Shown here: in pieces, positions 7,708-15,902 of the stretch
Position numbering within the stretch: position 1 is the stretch's first letter
Layout of the letters: each line of letters starts with the position of its first letter
Origin: Sphingomonas sp. NFR15
GTDB lineage: Bacteria > Pseudomonadota > Alphaproteobacteria > Sphingomonadales > Sphingomonadaceae
Direction: 5' to 3'
Assembly (NCBI RefSeq): GCF_900103265.1
Contig: NZ_FMWX01000007.1
Location: forward strand, 124,001 to 188,000
DNA: 64,000 bases
Notes under the pieces: model-generated
Database searches by the model: none
What the model saw: only the letters and a program-made list of their open reading frames with translations
Told to the model about the DNA's origin: nothing
Translations under genes and position numbers: made by a program

Positions 7708-8087
7708 GCGCGGAAACGGTGGCGCAGGCCGCGTTGCTCGCCGCGCTCAAAGACATCGCCGGGCTGAACGGCGTGTTCGAAGGGCCGCCGGTCAAGGCGA
7801 CTCCGCCCTATGCGGAGATCGGTGAGACGCTGAGCGGCGATTGGAGCGTCAAGGATCGCGACGGGCGCGAGCTGCGGCTGGCGGTGACGATCCGCGATGC
7901 GGCGGAGACGCCCGCGCGGGTGCAGGCGCTCGCGGCGGCGGCGGGGGCGGCGATCGCGGCGCTGCCGCGCGATCTCGGCGCGTGGCGCGTCGCGAGCGTG
8001 GCATTCGTGCGGTCGCGGCTGCTGCGGCCGGCGCCGGGGCGGTGGGGCGTGGTGATCGAATATCGGGTGCGGGTGCTGGCCGCGTGA
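7704..8087 (+). CDS. GTA tail terminator (DUF3168, gp8-like)
   Basis: This 127-residue protein has the DUF3168 layout: an N-terminal helix (AQAALLAALKDIAGL), then PPYAEIGETLSGDWSVKDRDGRELRLAVTIRD and a final VVIEYRVRV strand. Family members cap the tail tube next to the head. The ATG overlaps the previous stop by 4 nt, and a 30-bp gap with AACAGGAG separates it from the tail tube gene. Confidence 0.88.
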   Translation: MSAETVAQAALLAALKDIAGLNGVFEGPPVKATPPYAEIGETLSGDWSVKDRDGRELRLAVTIRDAAETPARVQALAAAAGAAIAALPRDLGAWRVASVAFVRSRLLRPAPGRWGVVIEYRVRVLAA

Positions 8088-8117
8088 GGCGGCGGATCAA
8101 ACCAACAGGAGCATGAT

Positions 8118-8525
8118 ATGAGCGCGGAGAGCGGCAGGGCATTCCTGCTCAAGATCGGCAACGGCGGATCGCCGGTGGCCTATGCGACGGTGGCGGGGCT
8201 GCGCACCACGCAGCTTTCGATCAACGGCGAGATGGTGGCGATCACCTCGAAGGATTCGGGTGGCTGGCGTGAATTGCTGTCGGGCGCGGGGGTCCGATCG
8301 GTCAGCGTATCGGGGGCGGGGGTGTTCACCGGATCGGCGGCGGAGGTGCGGCTCAAGGGCAATGCGCTCGCCGGGGTGATCGACGACTATCGGCTAAGCT
8401 TCGAGAGCGGCGAGACGCTGAGCGGGCGTTTCCTCGTCACCCGGCTCGACTATGCCGGCGATTACAATGGCGAGCGCAGCTACGCGATCGCGCTGGAAAG
8501 CTCGGGCGCGGTGGTGGCGGCATGA
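8118..8525 (+). CDS. GTA major tail protein (TP901-1 family, gp9-like)
   Basis: This 135-residue tail-tube subunit has family features: GRAFLLKIG at the start, VAGLRTTQLSINGEMVAITSKDSGGWRELLSG in the middle, and a C-terminal LVTRLDYAGDYNGERSYAIALESSGAV. It polymerises into the tube through which DNA is ejected. AACAGGAGC precedes the ATG at good spacing. It overlaps the chaperone-type gene that follows by 4 nt. Confidence 0.93.
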   Translation: MSAESGRAFLLKIGNGGSPVAYATVAGLRTTQLSINGEMVAITSKDSGGWRELLSGAGVRSVSVSGAGVFTGSAAEVRLKGNALAGVIDDYRLSFESGETLSGRFLVTRLDYAGDYNGERSYAIALESSGAVVAA

Positions 8526-8836
8526 GCGGGGTGGCGAACGCGGCGCGGGGCGAGGCGGCGATCCGCGTCGCGGGCGCGCAACTCGTGCTGCGGCCGAGCT
8601 TCGCGGCACTGGTCGCGGCGGAGGAGGAACTGGGGCCGCTGTTCGCGCTGGTCGAGCGCGCGGCGGCCGGGCACCTGTCGTTGCGCGAGCTGGTCGGCCT
8701 GTTCTGGCATTGCCGGCACGAGGCGCCTGCGGCGCTGACGCGCGAGGCGTTCGGCGAGGCGGTGGCGGCGGGGGGACTCGCGGCGGCGACGCCGGTGTTG
8801 CGCGTGCTGCTCGCGCAGATTCTCGGCGGGCGATGA
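8522..8836 (+). CDS. Gene transfer agent family protein (gp10-like, tail chaperone type)
   Basis: This 104-residue protein has the GTA gp10 pattern: ARGEAAIRVAGAQLVLRPSFAALVAAEEELG followed by a helical region with LRELVGLFWHCRH. Proteins in this slot are thought to bind the tape measure during tail assembly. Start and stop both overlap neighbours by 4 nt, which suggests coupled translation. No frameshift signal was needed to read the downstream partner, unlike classical phage tail chaperones. Confidence 0.87.
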   Translation: MSGVANAARGEAAIRVAGAQLVLRPSFAALVAAEEELGPLFALVERAAAGHLSLRELVGLFWHCRHEAPAALTREAFGEAVAAGGLAAATPVLRVLLAQILGGR

Positions 8837-9033
8837 GCGCGCGCTTCGCCGATGCGGCGGTGCGGCTGGCGGGGCTGGCGGGCGTCGCGTTCGGCTGGGC
8901 GCCCACGCACTTCTGGGAGGCGACGCCCGCCGAGCTGGCGGCGCTGGTGGCGGCGATCGGCGGCACGGCGGGCGAGGCGCCGCCGACACCCGAGACGATC
9001 GCGGCATTGATGGAGGCGTTTCCCGATGGATGA
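8833..9033 (+). CDS. Phage tail assembly chaperone-like small protein (TAC/rcc01693 type)
   Basis: This 66-residue protein has the small-chaperone signature: the segment LAGVAFGWAPTHFWEATPAELAAL (split around W-x-P-x-x-F-W) followed by a helical tail. In RcGTA a similar gene lies between gp10 and the tape measure. It overlaps the tape-measure start by 8 nt. It is short but well supported by tight packing and motif. Confidence 0.82.
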   Translation: MSARFADAAVRLAGLAGVAFGWAPTHFWEATPAELAALVAAIGGTAGEAPPTPETIAALMEAFPDG

Positions 9034-9592
9034 GGAAATCGACCGGCTGGTGGTGAGCGTGCGCGCCGATACCGCCGCCTTCGCGCGCGACGTGGACACG
9101 ATGCGCGGCTGTTTCGGCGACGTGCTGGTACCGGGGGCGGATCGGGCTGGGCGCGAGATCGAGAGCGTGCTGCTCAAGGCGACGCGGAGCGGGACGCTCG
9201 GGTTCGAGGATCTGCGCAAGGTGGCGCTGTCGGTGCTGGCCGACATCGCTGGCGCGGCGATCCGCAGCGGGATCGACGCGATCCTGGGGCGCGGCGGCGG
9301 CTCGGGTGGCGGCGGCCTCGTCGCCGCGCTGAGCGGACTGCTCGCGGGAGCGCCGGGGCGGGCGACCGGCGGCCCGGTGTCGCCACTGCGGCCCTATGTC
9401 GTCGGCGAACGCGGGCCGGAAGTGTTCGTGCCGACGGCGAGCGGGAGCATCGTCGCGGCCGGGGGCGGCGGCGCGCGCGATGTGCGTGTGGCGATCACGA
9501 TCAACGCTCCGCGCGGCGAGGGCGGCGCGGCGCTGAGCGCGTCGGGCCGCCAGGTCGCGCGCGCGGTGAAAGCGGCGCTGGCGGCCGAGTGA
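9026..9592 (+). CDS. GTA tape measure protein (short)
   Basis: This 188-residue protein has an N-terminal helix (IDRLVVSVRADTAAFARDVDTM), a Gly-rich hinge (about residues 88-105) and the classic tape-measure C-terminus GGPVSPLRPYVVGERGPEVFVP...GSIV. It sets tail length. The size is close to other GTA tape measures and far below siphophage ones, so a short tail is expected. It begins inside the preceding gene and ends 12 bp before the large DUF2460 fusion. Confidence 0.87.
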   Translation: MDEEIDRLVVSVRADTAAFARDVDTMRGCFGDVLVPGADRAGREIESVLLKATRSGTLGFEDLRKVALSVLADIAGAAIRSGIDAILGRGGGSGGGGLVAALSGLLAGAPGRATGGPVSPLRPYVVGERGPEVFVPTASGSIVAAGGGGARDVRVAITINAPRGEGGAALSASGRQVARAVKAALAAE

Positions 9593-9604
9593 GAGGGGGC
9601 AGGC

Positions 9605-11902
9605 ATGGCATATTGGTTGGCGCGCGCGCGGACCCATCAGGCCGAGGGCGTGATCTCGCGGTTCGACCCTCGCTTCTGGACGGTCGATTTCCCGCGGCCG
9701 ATGATGGCGGCGATCACCACGATCGCGCCCGATGCGCTGCGGGTGGATGCGGTGTTCTATCGCAAGAACGATCTCGCCGGGCTGATCTGGGCGGCGGAGG
9801 ACCGGTTCGACCATCCCTTGCTCGCCTATGAGACGGCGCGGGATTTTCGCGGGTGCCGGTTGGCGTTCCGCTGGCGGTCGGCGGGGGTGCGGCCGCTCGA
9901 CGCGGTGGACGGGCCGGTGCTGACGATCGAGGGGCGCGACGCGGACGGCGCGGCGCGAACCTGGTACGTGCGGCTGTGGAATTACGCGACGGGCACGCGC
10001 GAGGACGCGCGGATCGCGATCGACTTCGCGGACGTGGCGGGCGGCTTCCTGCTGCCTGACGAGGCCGTGCCGGTATGGGCGGGCGACATCGACCGGATGT
10101 TCGTGTCCTTGGTGCCACCCGATTACGACGCATCCGACACGCCGCTCGCGCAGGCCGCCGAGGGCTGGGTCGAGATGAGCGATATCGTCTGTGCCGGCTC
10201 GGGGGCGGTGCTGGCGATCGGCGACGTGGTGGTGCCGGCACACGCGCTGGAACTCGCGAGCGGATATGACGACAGCTACAATCTGACGCCGGCGCGGCTG
10301 CTGCGGAACGCGTTGCAGCTCGGCTATCGCGGCGCGATCGTCCAGTATGTCGGGATGAGCCATTACTTCCGGCTCACGAGAGGCGGGGGCGTCGCGGCCC
10401 TGTCCGGTGGCGCGCTCAACGTCGCGGCGCGCGCGTGGCAGCGCGATTTCGCCGAACGGGCGAGGGCGCTCGGCTATGACGTGATCTGGTCGCTCAGCTA
10501 CGAACTGTTCGACGCGCATTGCCCCGAGGACTGGAAGCAGCGCGCGTGGGACGGATCGCCCGCGCTGACCGGCTGGGTGCCGCCTTCGACCTTGCTGTCA
10601 CCCGCGCATGGCGGCGCGATGGCCTATCTGCGCGCGGTCGCGGCGGAGGTGATCGGCATCGCGGCGGCGGCGGGGCTGGCGCCGAAGTTTCAGGTCGGCG
10701 AGCCCTGGTGGTGGGTGATGCCCGATGGCCGGCCCTGCCTCTACGACGCGGCGGCACGGGCGGCGCTGGGCGGCGCCCCGATCCAGATCGCCAGCGTGCG
10801 CGCGCCGTTGGCGGCGGACGCCAAGGCGCTGCTCGATGCGGCGGGAACCCTGCTGGCAACGTCGACGGCGGCGCTGATCGCGGCGGTGAAGGCGGTCGCG
10901 CCAGAATGCGAGACGCATCTGCTCGCCTATCTGCCGAGCGTGCTGGCGGCGGACGCGCCCGAGGTGCGGCGCGCCAATCTGCCGCTGGGCTGGGCGCGGC
11001 CCGCGTTCGATGTGCTCCAGCTCGAGGATTATGATTACGTCACCGCGGGCAACAGCGCGCTGAGCGCGCGGGCCATCGCGGAGGCGCAGACGCGGCTCGG
11101 TTATGTGACCGGCGACACCGACTATCTCGCGGGCTTCGTGCTGCGGCCCGAGGACAGCGCCGGCTGGCGCGAGATCGAGGCGGCGGCGGAGCGTGCGCGG
11201 GCGCGCGGTGTGCGGCGGGGTTTCGTCTGGGCACTGCCGCAGGTGATCCGCGACGGGTTCGTGCATTTCGAGGAGGAGGCGGAGGAGATGCAGGCGTTCG
11301 ACGATGTGGTATTCCCGCTCGCGCTCGGCCGCGAGGCGGAGGTAGCGCCCGAATATTCGACCGCGGTCGTGACGAGCGCGGGCGGTCACGAGGCGCGCAA
11401 CGCGGGCTGGGCGGGGGCGCGGACGCACTATGATGTCGGGCCGGGCGTGCGGTCGGAAGCCGATATCGCAACGTTGCTGGCGTTCTTCCGCGCGCGGATG
11501 GGGCCTGCGCGTGCGTTCCGGCTGCGCGATCCATTCGATGCGTCCTCGGGCGGCGCGGTGCCGACACCGCTCGACCAGCAGATCGGCATCGGCGACGGCA
11601 TCGCCACCCGCTTCGCGCTGGTCAAACATTATGGCGCCGTGGTGCGGCGGATCACGCGCCCGCTCGGCGGCAGCGTGGCGGTCGCCGTGGATGGTGTCGC
11701 GACCGCCGCTTTTTCGCTGGTGGATGGCGGCATGATCGAACTCGACGCCGCGCCGGCGCCGGGCGCGGTGGTGACGGCGGGGTTCCTGTTCGACGTGCCG
11801 GTGCGTTTCGCCGAGGACAGTCTCGCGGTGTCGCGCGCGACCTTTCAGGCGGGGTCCGCGGCGTCGGTGCCGCTCATCGAAGTGCGCGAGGACGTGTCAT
11901 GA
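9605..11902 (+). CDS. GTA distal tail protein DUF2460 (gp12-like) with large N-terminal TIM-barrel-like extension
   Basis: This protein has 765 residues. The C-terminal ~200 (from about 560: VAPEYSTAVVTSAGGHEARNAGW, then FFRARMGPARAFRLRDPFD) form a complete DUF2460/TIGR02217 distal tail protein, which alone makes up RcGTA gp12 (~210 aa). The preceding ~560 residues contain an N-terminal beta-rich region, then a barrel-like section with YDVIWSLSYELFDAHCPEDW, KFQVGEPWWW, LQLEDYDYV and GFVWALPQVI, which resembles glycoside-hydrolase TIM barrels. It may act on capsule or cell wall when the particle binds. AGGGGGCAGGC precedes the ATG. The extension looks native because codon use and overlap with the next gene are continuous. 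Confidence 0.85.
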   Translation: MAYWLARARTHQAEGVISRFDPRFWTVDFPRPMMAAITTIAPDALRVDAVFYRKNDLAGLIWAAEDRFDHPLLAYETARDFRGCRLAFRWRSAGVRPLDAVDGPVLTIEGRDADGAARTWYVRLWNYATGTREDARIAIDFADVAGGFLLPDEAVPVWAGDIDRMFVSLVPPDYDASDTPLAQAAEGWVEMSDIVCAGSGAVLAIGDVVVPAHALELASGYDDSYNLTPARLLRNALQLGYRGAIVQYVGMSHYFRLTRGGGVAALSGGALNVAARAWQRDFAERARALGYDVIWSLSYELFDAHCPEDWKQRAWDGSPALTGWVPPSTLLSPAHGGAMAYLRAVAAEVIGIAAAAGLAPKFQVGEPWWWVMPDGRPCLYDAAARAALGGAPIQIASVRAPLAADAKALLDAAGTLLATSTAALIAAVKAVAPECETHLLAYLPSVLAADAPEVRRANLPLGWARPAFDVLQLEDYDYVTAGNSALSARAIAEAQTRLGYVTGDTDYLAGFVLRPEDSAGWREIEAAAERARARGVRRGFVWALPQVIRDGFVHFEEEAEEMQAFDDVVFPLALGREAEVAPEYSTAVVTSAGGHEARNAGWAGARTHYDVGPGVRSEADIATLLAFFRARMGPARAFRLRDPFDASSGGAVPTPLDQQIGIGDGIATRFALVKHYGAVVRRITRPLGGSVAVAVDGVATAAFSLVDGGMIELDAAPAPGAVVTAGFLFDVPVRFAEDSLAVSRATFQAGSAASVPLIEVREDVS

Positions 11903-12708
11903 GCTTCCTGGATGGACCGCTTTCGACCGTGGCGTTGTGCTGGCGGATCGAGCGGCGCGACGGCATCGCGATCGGGCTGACCGCGCACGACCGTGATCTG
12001 GTGATCGATGGCCTTGTCCACCGTGCCGCGCCGGGTATGACGCCCTCCGCGATCAAGCGCGCCGACGGTCTCGATGCCGACACGATGGACGTTTCGGGGG
12101 CGTTGACCGGCGCGGCGATCAGCGCGCGCGATCTCGGCGCGGGGCGGTGGGACGGCGCGCGGGTGCGGCTGTTCGCGGTCGACTGGAGCGGCGCCGAAGG
12201 GCGCATGGATCTCGGTGAGGGAACGATCGGATCGGTCGAGACGCGCGACGGCGCCTTCACCGCCGAGTTGCGCGGCGCGAGTGCGGCGCTCGACCGGCCG
12301 GTGGGCGAGGAAACCTCGGCGGAATGCCGTGCCGAGCTGGGCGACAAACGCTGCCGCGTGGCGATGGCGGGGCGGCGGCGCTTCGTGCGCGTGGTCTCGG
12401 CCGCCGGGCAGATGGTGACGGTGGATGCGGCCGAGCCGAGTGACGACGCTTATGGCGGGGGTCTGCTGCGCTGGGTGGGGGGAGCGAACAGCGGACTGGA
12501 AAGCGCGGTGGCGATTTCCGCCGGCGCGACGGTGACGCTGCGCGCCGAACCGCCGTTTGTGGCGTCAGCGGGCGATCTGATCGAGCTGGTTGAGGGCTGC
12601 GACAAGAGCGTGGCGACCTGTGCTGCGCGGTTCGGCAACGTCGCGAATTTTCGCGGCGAGCCGTACCTGCCGGGCATCGACCTGCTCACCCGGTATCCCG
12701 GCGCATGA
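11899..12708 (+). CDS. GTA tail hub protein (DUF2163, gp13-like) with Fe-S-type cysteines
   Basis: This 269-residue DUF2163 protein builds the baseplate hub. Conserved parts are LCWRIERRDGIAIGLTAHDRDL at the N-terminus and FGNVANFRGEPYLPG at the C-terminus. Four cysteines (C143, C152, C234, C241) lie in SAEC..., DKRC, EGCDKS and ATCAARFGN. These match the four ligands of the iron-sulphur cluster in the RcGTA hub protein. It overlaps both neighbours by 4 nt. Confidence 0.92.
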   Translation: MSFLDGPLSTVALCWRIERRDGIAIGLTAHDRDLVIDGLVHRAAPGMTPSAIKRADGLDADTMDVSGALTGAAISARDLGAGRWDGARVRLFAVDWSGAEGRMDLGEGTIGSVETRDGAFTAELRGASAALDRPVGEETSAECRAELGDKRCRVAMAGRRRFVRVVSAAGQMVTVDAAEPSDDAYGGGLLRWVGGANSGLESAVAISAGATVTLRAEPPFVASAGDLIELVEGCDKSVATCAARFGNVANFRGEPYLPGIDLLTRYPGA

Positions 12709-13097
12709 CGCCCGCCGAATGCGCCGTCGCGGCGGCGCGGGGCGCGGTGGGTGCGCGGTTCCGGTCGCACGGTCGCGACCCCGCGTTCGGGCTCGACTGC
12801 GTCGGACTGGCGGTGCTGGCCGCGCGCGCGGCGGGGTTCGCTGCACCTATCTCGGCCGATTACGCGATCCGCGGCGGCGATCCCTCCACCGCGATCGATG
12901 CGGTGGGGCTGGTGCGCACCTCGGCACCGGCGACCGGCGATCTGCTGCTGTTCGCGGCCGGGCCGGCGCAATTCCATCTCGCCGTGCAGGTGCCGGGCGG
13001 GATCATCCATGCCGATGCGATGCTGCGGCGCGTGGTCGAGCGGCCGGGCGTGCCGCCCTGGCCGCTGGTCGCGGCGTGGCGATTGACGGGAGACTGA
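12705..13097 (+). CDS. GTA tail-tip peptidase (NlpC/P60-like, gp14)
   Basis: This 130-residue cysteine peptidase-like protein has the nucleophile in GLDCVGL (C32), a histidine in FHLAV (H91) and the polar third residue probably in the following IIHADAML segment. Family members cut peptidoglycan cross-links so the particle can pass the cell wall. The start overlaps the hub gene by 4 nt and the stop is 1 nt before the next ATG. Confidence 0.9.
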   Translation: MTPAECAVAAARGAVGARFRSHGRDPAFGLDCVGLAVLAARAAGFAAPISADYAIRGGDPSTAIDAVGLVRTSAPATGDLLLFAAGPAQFHLAVQVPGGIIHADAMLRRVVERPGVPPWPLVAAWRLTGD

Positions 13098-13098
13098 T

Positions 13099-15261
13099 AT
13101 GGCGACGCTGGTGCTGACGACGATCGGCAGCGTGATCGGCGGCCCCATCGGCGGCGCGATCGGCGCGGTGCTGGGACAGGCGGTCGACCGCGACGTGATC
13201 TTCAAGCCCAAGGGGCGCGAGGGGCCGCGGCTGACCGAACTGGCGGTGCAGACCTCCTCTTACGGCACGCCGATCCAGCAGGTGTTCGGCACGATGCGGA
13301 TCGCGGGCTGCGTGATCTGGTCGACCGATTTGATCGAAAGCCGCAGCACGGCAGGCGGCGGCAAGGGGCAGCCGAGCGTGACCAGCTACAGCTATTCGGC
13401 CTCATTCGCGGTGGCGCTGTCGGGGCGGCCGATCCAGCGCGTCGGGCGGATTTGGGCGGACGGCAACCTGTTGCGCGGTGCCGCCGGCGACTTCAAGGTC
13501 TCGACCGGCTTCCGCCTGCACCTTGGCGGCGAGGACCAGGAGGCCGATCCCCTGATCGCCTCGGCGGAAGGCGTGGCGCTGGCGCCCGCGCACCGCGGAA
13601 TCGCCTATGCGGTGTTCGAAGGCCTCCAGCTTGCCGATTACGGCAATCGGATTCCCTCGCTCACCTTCGAGGTGATCGCCGATCCTGCCCCGGTCGCCGC
13701 CGGGGCGATTGCGGCGGCGGTGTCGGGCGGGCTGATCGATGGCGCGGCGGCGACGCTGCCGCTGCCGGGCTTCGCGGCATATGGCAATCTGCGCGGCGTG
13801 ATTGAGACGATCGGCGTGGCGACCGGCGGATGGTTCGCGCCGAGGGGCGCCGGGCTGGCGATGCGCGCGGGCGGCGACCCCGAGCGGATCATCGCCGATG
13901 CGGGGTTCGCGGCGGGGGTGCGTGGCGGCGCGCGGTCGGTGAGCGCGGCCGCCGCGATCGAGAGCGTGCCGCGCATGGTGACGCTGCGGCATTATGACCC
14001 GGCGCGTGATTATCAGGCCGGCGTGCAGCGCGCGCGGCGGCCCGGCGCGGGCCAGACCGAGCAGCAGATCGACATGCCCGCCGCGCTCGATGCGGACAGC
14101 GCCAAGACGATGGCGGAGGCCACGCTGGCCCGGGCCGAGGCGGCGCGCGTACGGCGGACCGTCGCGCTCGGCTGGGATGCGATCGGCATCGCGCCGGGCG
14201 CGCGTGTCGCGATCGAAGGGCAGGCGGGGGTGTGGCGGGTGACCGGCTGGTCGCTCGAACAGATGGTGCTGTCGCTCGACTGCGTCCGGCTCGCCGCCGC
14301 GGCGCTGCCGGCACGGGCGAGCGGGGGGCGGGTGTTGCCGTCGCCCGATAGTGTCGCCGGGACGACGATCGTCCACGTCTTCGAGATTCCCCCGCTCGAC
14401 GACGGCGTGCTGAGCGCGCCGCGCGTGATGATCGCGGCGGCGGGCACCGCGCCGGGGTGGCGGCGCGCGGCGCTGCTGCACAGCCTCGACGGTGGCGCGC
14501 GTTGGTCTAGCGCCGGGGCGACGGCCGCGCCCGCGACGCTCGGCATGCTCGTTTCGGTACCGCTTGCCGTGCCCGCCACGCTGCGCGACCGTCGTTCGCG
14601 GTTCGAGGTCGAGCTCGCGCACGCGGGCATGGTGTTGACGGGCGCGAATGCGGGGGCGATCGACGCGAGCGCGAACCTGGTCCTGTGCGGTGACGAACTG
14701 CTCCAGTTCGGCACGGCCGAGCAAATCGGTGCGACACGCTGGCGACTGTCGGACCTGTATCGCGGCCGGCGGGGCACCGAGGCGGCGATCGGGACGCAGG
14801 CCGTCGGCGATCGTGTCGTGCTGATCGAGCGCGATACGCTCATCACGCTCGACATGCCGCTCGCGGCGCTCGGGGGCGAGATCCGCGTGCTGGCCTCCGG
14901 CGTGGGGGATGTCGCCGGGCCGGGCGCGGCGCGAACCGTGATCGCGGGCATATCGGTGTTGCCGCCCGCACCGGTCGGACTGCGTTGGCGCGAGCTTGGC
15001 GGGGGCGATGCCGCGATCGCCTGGACGCGCCGCAGTCGCGCGGGGTGGCGCTGGCTCGACGGCGTCGACGCCCCGCTCGCCGAGGAGCGGGAACTCTACC
15101 GGGTGACGATCGGAACCGGGCCGAGCATCGACACCAGCGAACCCGCACACACCCTCACCGCCGCCGAGCGCGCCACGGGGGTGAGCGTTTCGATCCGCCA
15201 GATCGGTTCGGCCGGCGCATCGGCCGCCGCGGCGCTTTTCATACCCGCCTGGGAGGCATGA
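13099..15261 (+). CDS. GTA tail fibre/megatron-like protein (gp15-like, shortened)
   Basis: This 720-residue protein begins with a Gly/Ala-rich hydrophobic segment (TTIGSVIGGPIGGAIGAVLGQ), as RcGTA gp15-type proteins do. It continues with the phage-tail_3-like core (LTELAVQTSSYGTPIQQVFGTMRIAGCVIW, YSYSASFAVALSGRPIQRVGRIWADG) and ends in beta-rich baseplate or receptor-binding sections. RcGTA gp15 is about 1300 residues and includes a TIM-barrel-like domain that I do not find here; a barrel-like section is present in the DUF2460 protein instead. It is separated from the next gene by 1 nt. Confidence 0.88.
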   Translation: MATLVLTTIGSVIGGPIGGAIGAVLGQAVDRDVIFKPKGREGPRLTELAVQTSSYGTPIQQVFGTMRIAGCVIWSTDLIESRSTAGGGKGQPSVTSYSYSASFAVALSGRPIQRVGRIWADGNLLRGAAGDFKVSTGFRLHLGGEDQEADPLIASAEGVALAPAHRGIAYAVFEGLQLADYGNRIPSLTFEVIADPAPVAAGAIAAAVSGGLIDGAAATLPLPGFAAYGNLRGVIETIGVATGGWFAPRGAGLAMRAGGDPERIIADAGFAAGVRGGARSVSAAAAIESVPRMVTLRHYDPARDYQAGVQRARRPGAGQTEQQIDMPAALDADSAKTMAEATLARAEAARVRRTVALGWDAIGIAPGARVAIEGQAGVWRVTGWSLEQMVLSLDCVRLAAAALPARASGGRVLPSPDSVAGTTIVHVFEIPPLDDGVLSAPRVMIAAAGTAPGWRRAALLHSLDGGARWSSAGATAAPATLGMLVSVPLAVPATLRDRRSRFEVELAHAGMVLTGANAGAIDASANLVLCGDELLQFGTAEQIGATRWRLSDLYRGRRGTEAAIGTQAVGDRVVLIERDTLITLDMPLAALGGEIRVLASGVGDVAGPGAARTVIAGISVLPPAPVGLRWRELGGGDAAIAWTRRSRAGWRWLDGVDAPLAEERELYRVTIGTGPSIDTSEPAHTLTAAERATGVSVSIRQIGSAGASAAAALFIPAWEA

Positions 15262-15262
15262 C

Positions 15263-15766
15263 ATGACTGACGATGTTACCGCGCGGCTGGCGTTGCCGCT
15301 GCTCAGCGCCGGGCAGGCGCAGAAGGAGCTGACCCATAACGAAGCGCTGGCGCTGCTGGATCTGTTCGCGCAGCCGGTGGTGGTCGCGATGGCGATCGAC
15401 ACACCGCCGGCGACGCCCGTGCCGGGGCAATGCTGGATCGTCGGCGATGCGCCGAGCGGCCTTTGGGCAGGACGCACACGGCATCTCGCCGGCTGGACCG
15501 CTGGTGGGTGGCGGTTCTGTATCCCCAGAACGGGCATGCGCGTGTGGAACCTCGCCGACGGTTGCGAAGCGGTGTTCGACGGGGAGGGCTGGAGCGTCGG
15601 CGTGGTTCGCGGATCACGCGTGGAAATCGACGGCGTTCGTGTTGTTGCGGCGCAGCAATCCGCCATCGCCGCGCCTGTGAACGGAGACGTGGTGGATGCC
15701 GAGGCGAGAGCCGCGATCGCGGCGATTCTTGCTGCACTGCAAACACACGGGTTGATCGCCGGTTAA
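15263..15766 (+). CDS. DUF2793 protein, last gene of the GTA cluster
   Basis: This 167-residue protein starts with the DUF2793 hallmark TARLALPLLSAGQAQKELTHNEAL, followed by PPATPVPGQCWIVG and GRTRHLAGWTAGGWRF. DUF2793 proteins occur as C-terminal members of alphaproteobacterial phage and GTA tail modules and are probably virion surface proteins; biochemical function is unknown. ATG 15263 follows GGGAGGCATGAC. The stop codon lies inside a perfect palindrome. Confidence 0.92.
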   Translation: MTDDVTARLALPLLSAGQAQKELTHNEALALLDLFAQPVVVAMAIDTPPATPVPGQCWIVGDAPSGLWAGRTRHLAGWTAGGWRFCIPRTGMRVWNLADGCEAVFDGEGWSVGVVRGSRVEIDGVRVVAAQQSAIAAPVNGDVVDAEARAAIAAILAALQTHGLIAG

Positions 15767-15771
15767 CCGGC
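15758..15771. other. 14-bp perfect palindrome at the end of the GTA cluster
   Basis: GCCGGTTAACCGGC spans the stop codon of the DUF2793 gene. It could be a protein-binding site or a weak hairpin. No T-tract follows directly, so it is not a clear terminator. Confidence 0.5.
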
Positions 15772-15902
15772 TGAAAACCCCTTTAAGTCCTTGGATGTTG
15801 CGCTTCTGCAACAGTCCCAGGTATTTGTGCGCTTGCGTGGAAACCAACCCCGTCCTAGGGAGTTTGGGCTGTCCGAGTGACACCTAATGAAAGGGGATTT
15901 CT

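Noticed and set aside
13402..15666. A 754-codon open frame on the - strand opposite the megatron and DUF2793 genes
   Set aside because: It is antisense to two recognisable GTA proteins and shows only Arg/Ala/Pro-rich composition. Such shadow frames are expected in GC-rich DNA. The same applies to long frames opposite smc, hrpB, serA and the TonB receptor.
1231..15766. Active prophage
   Set aside because: Head and tail genes are complete but there is no integrase, repressor, replication, lysis gene or attachment repeat, and gene order and sizes match gene transfer agents.
1130..15790. CtrA boxes (TTAA-N7-TTAA) controlling the GTA cluster or the outer-membrane gene
   Set aside because: TTAA half-sites occur near 1136, 1170, 15763 and 15783, but no pair has the 7-bp spacing.
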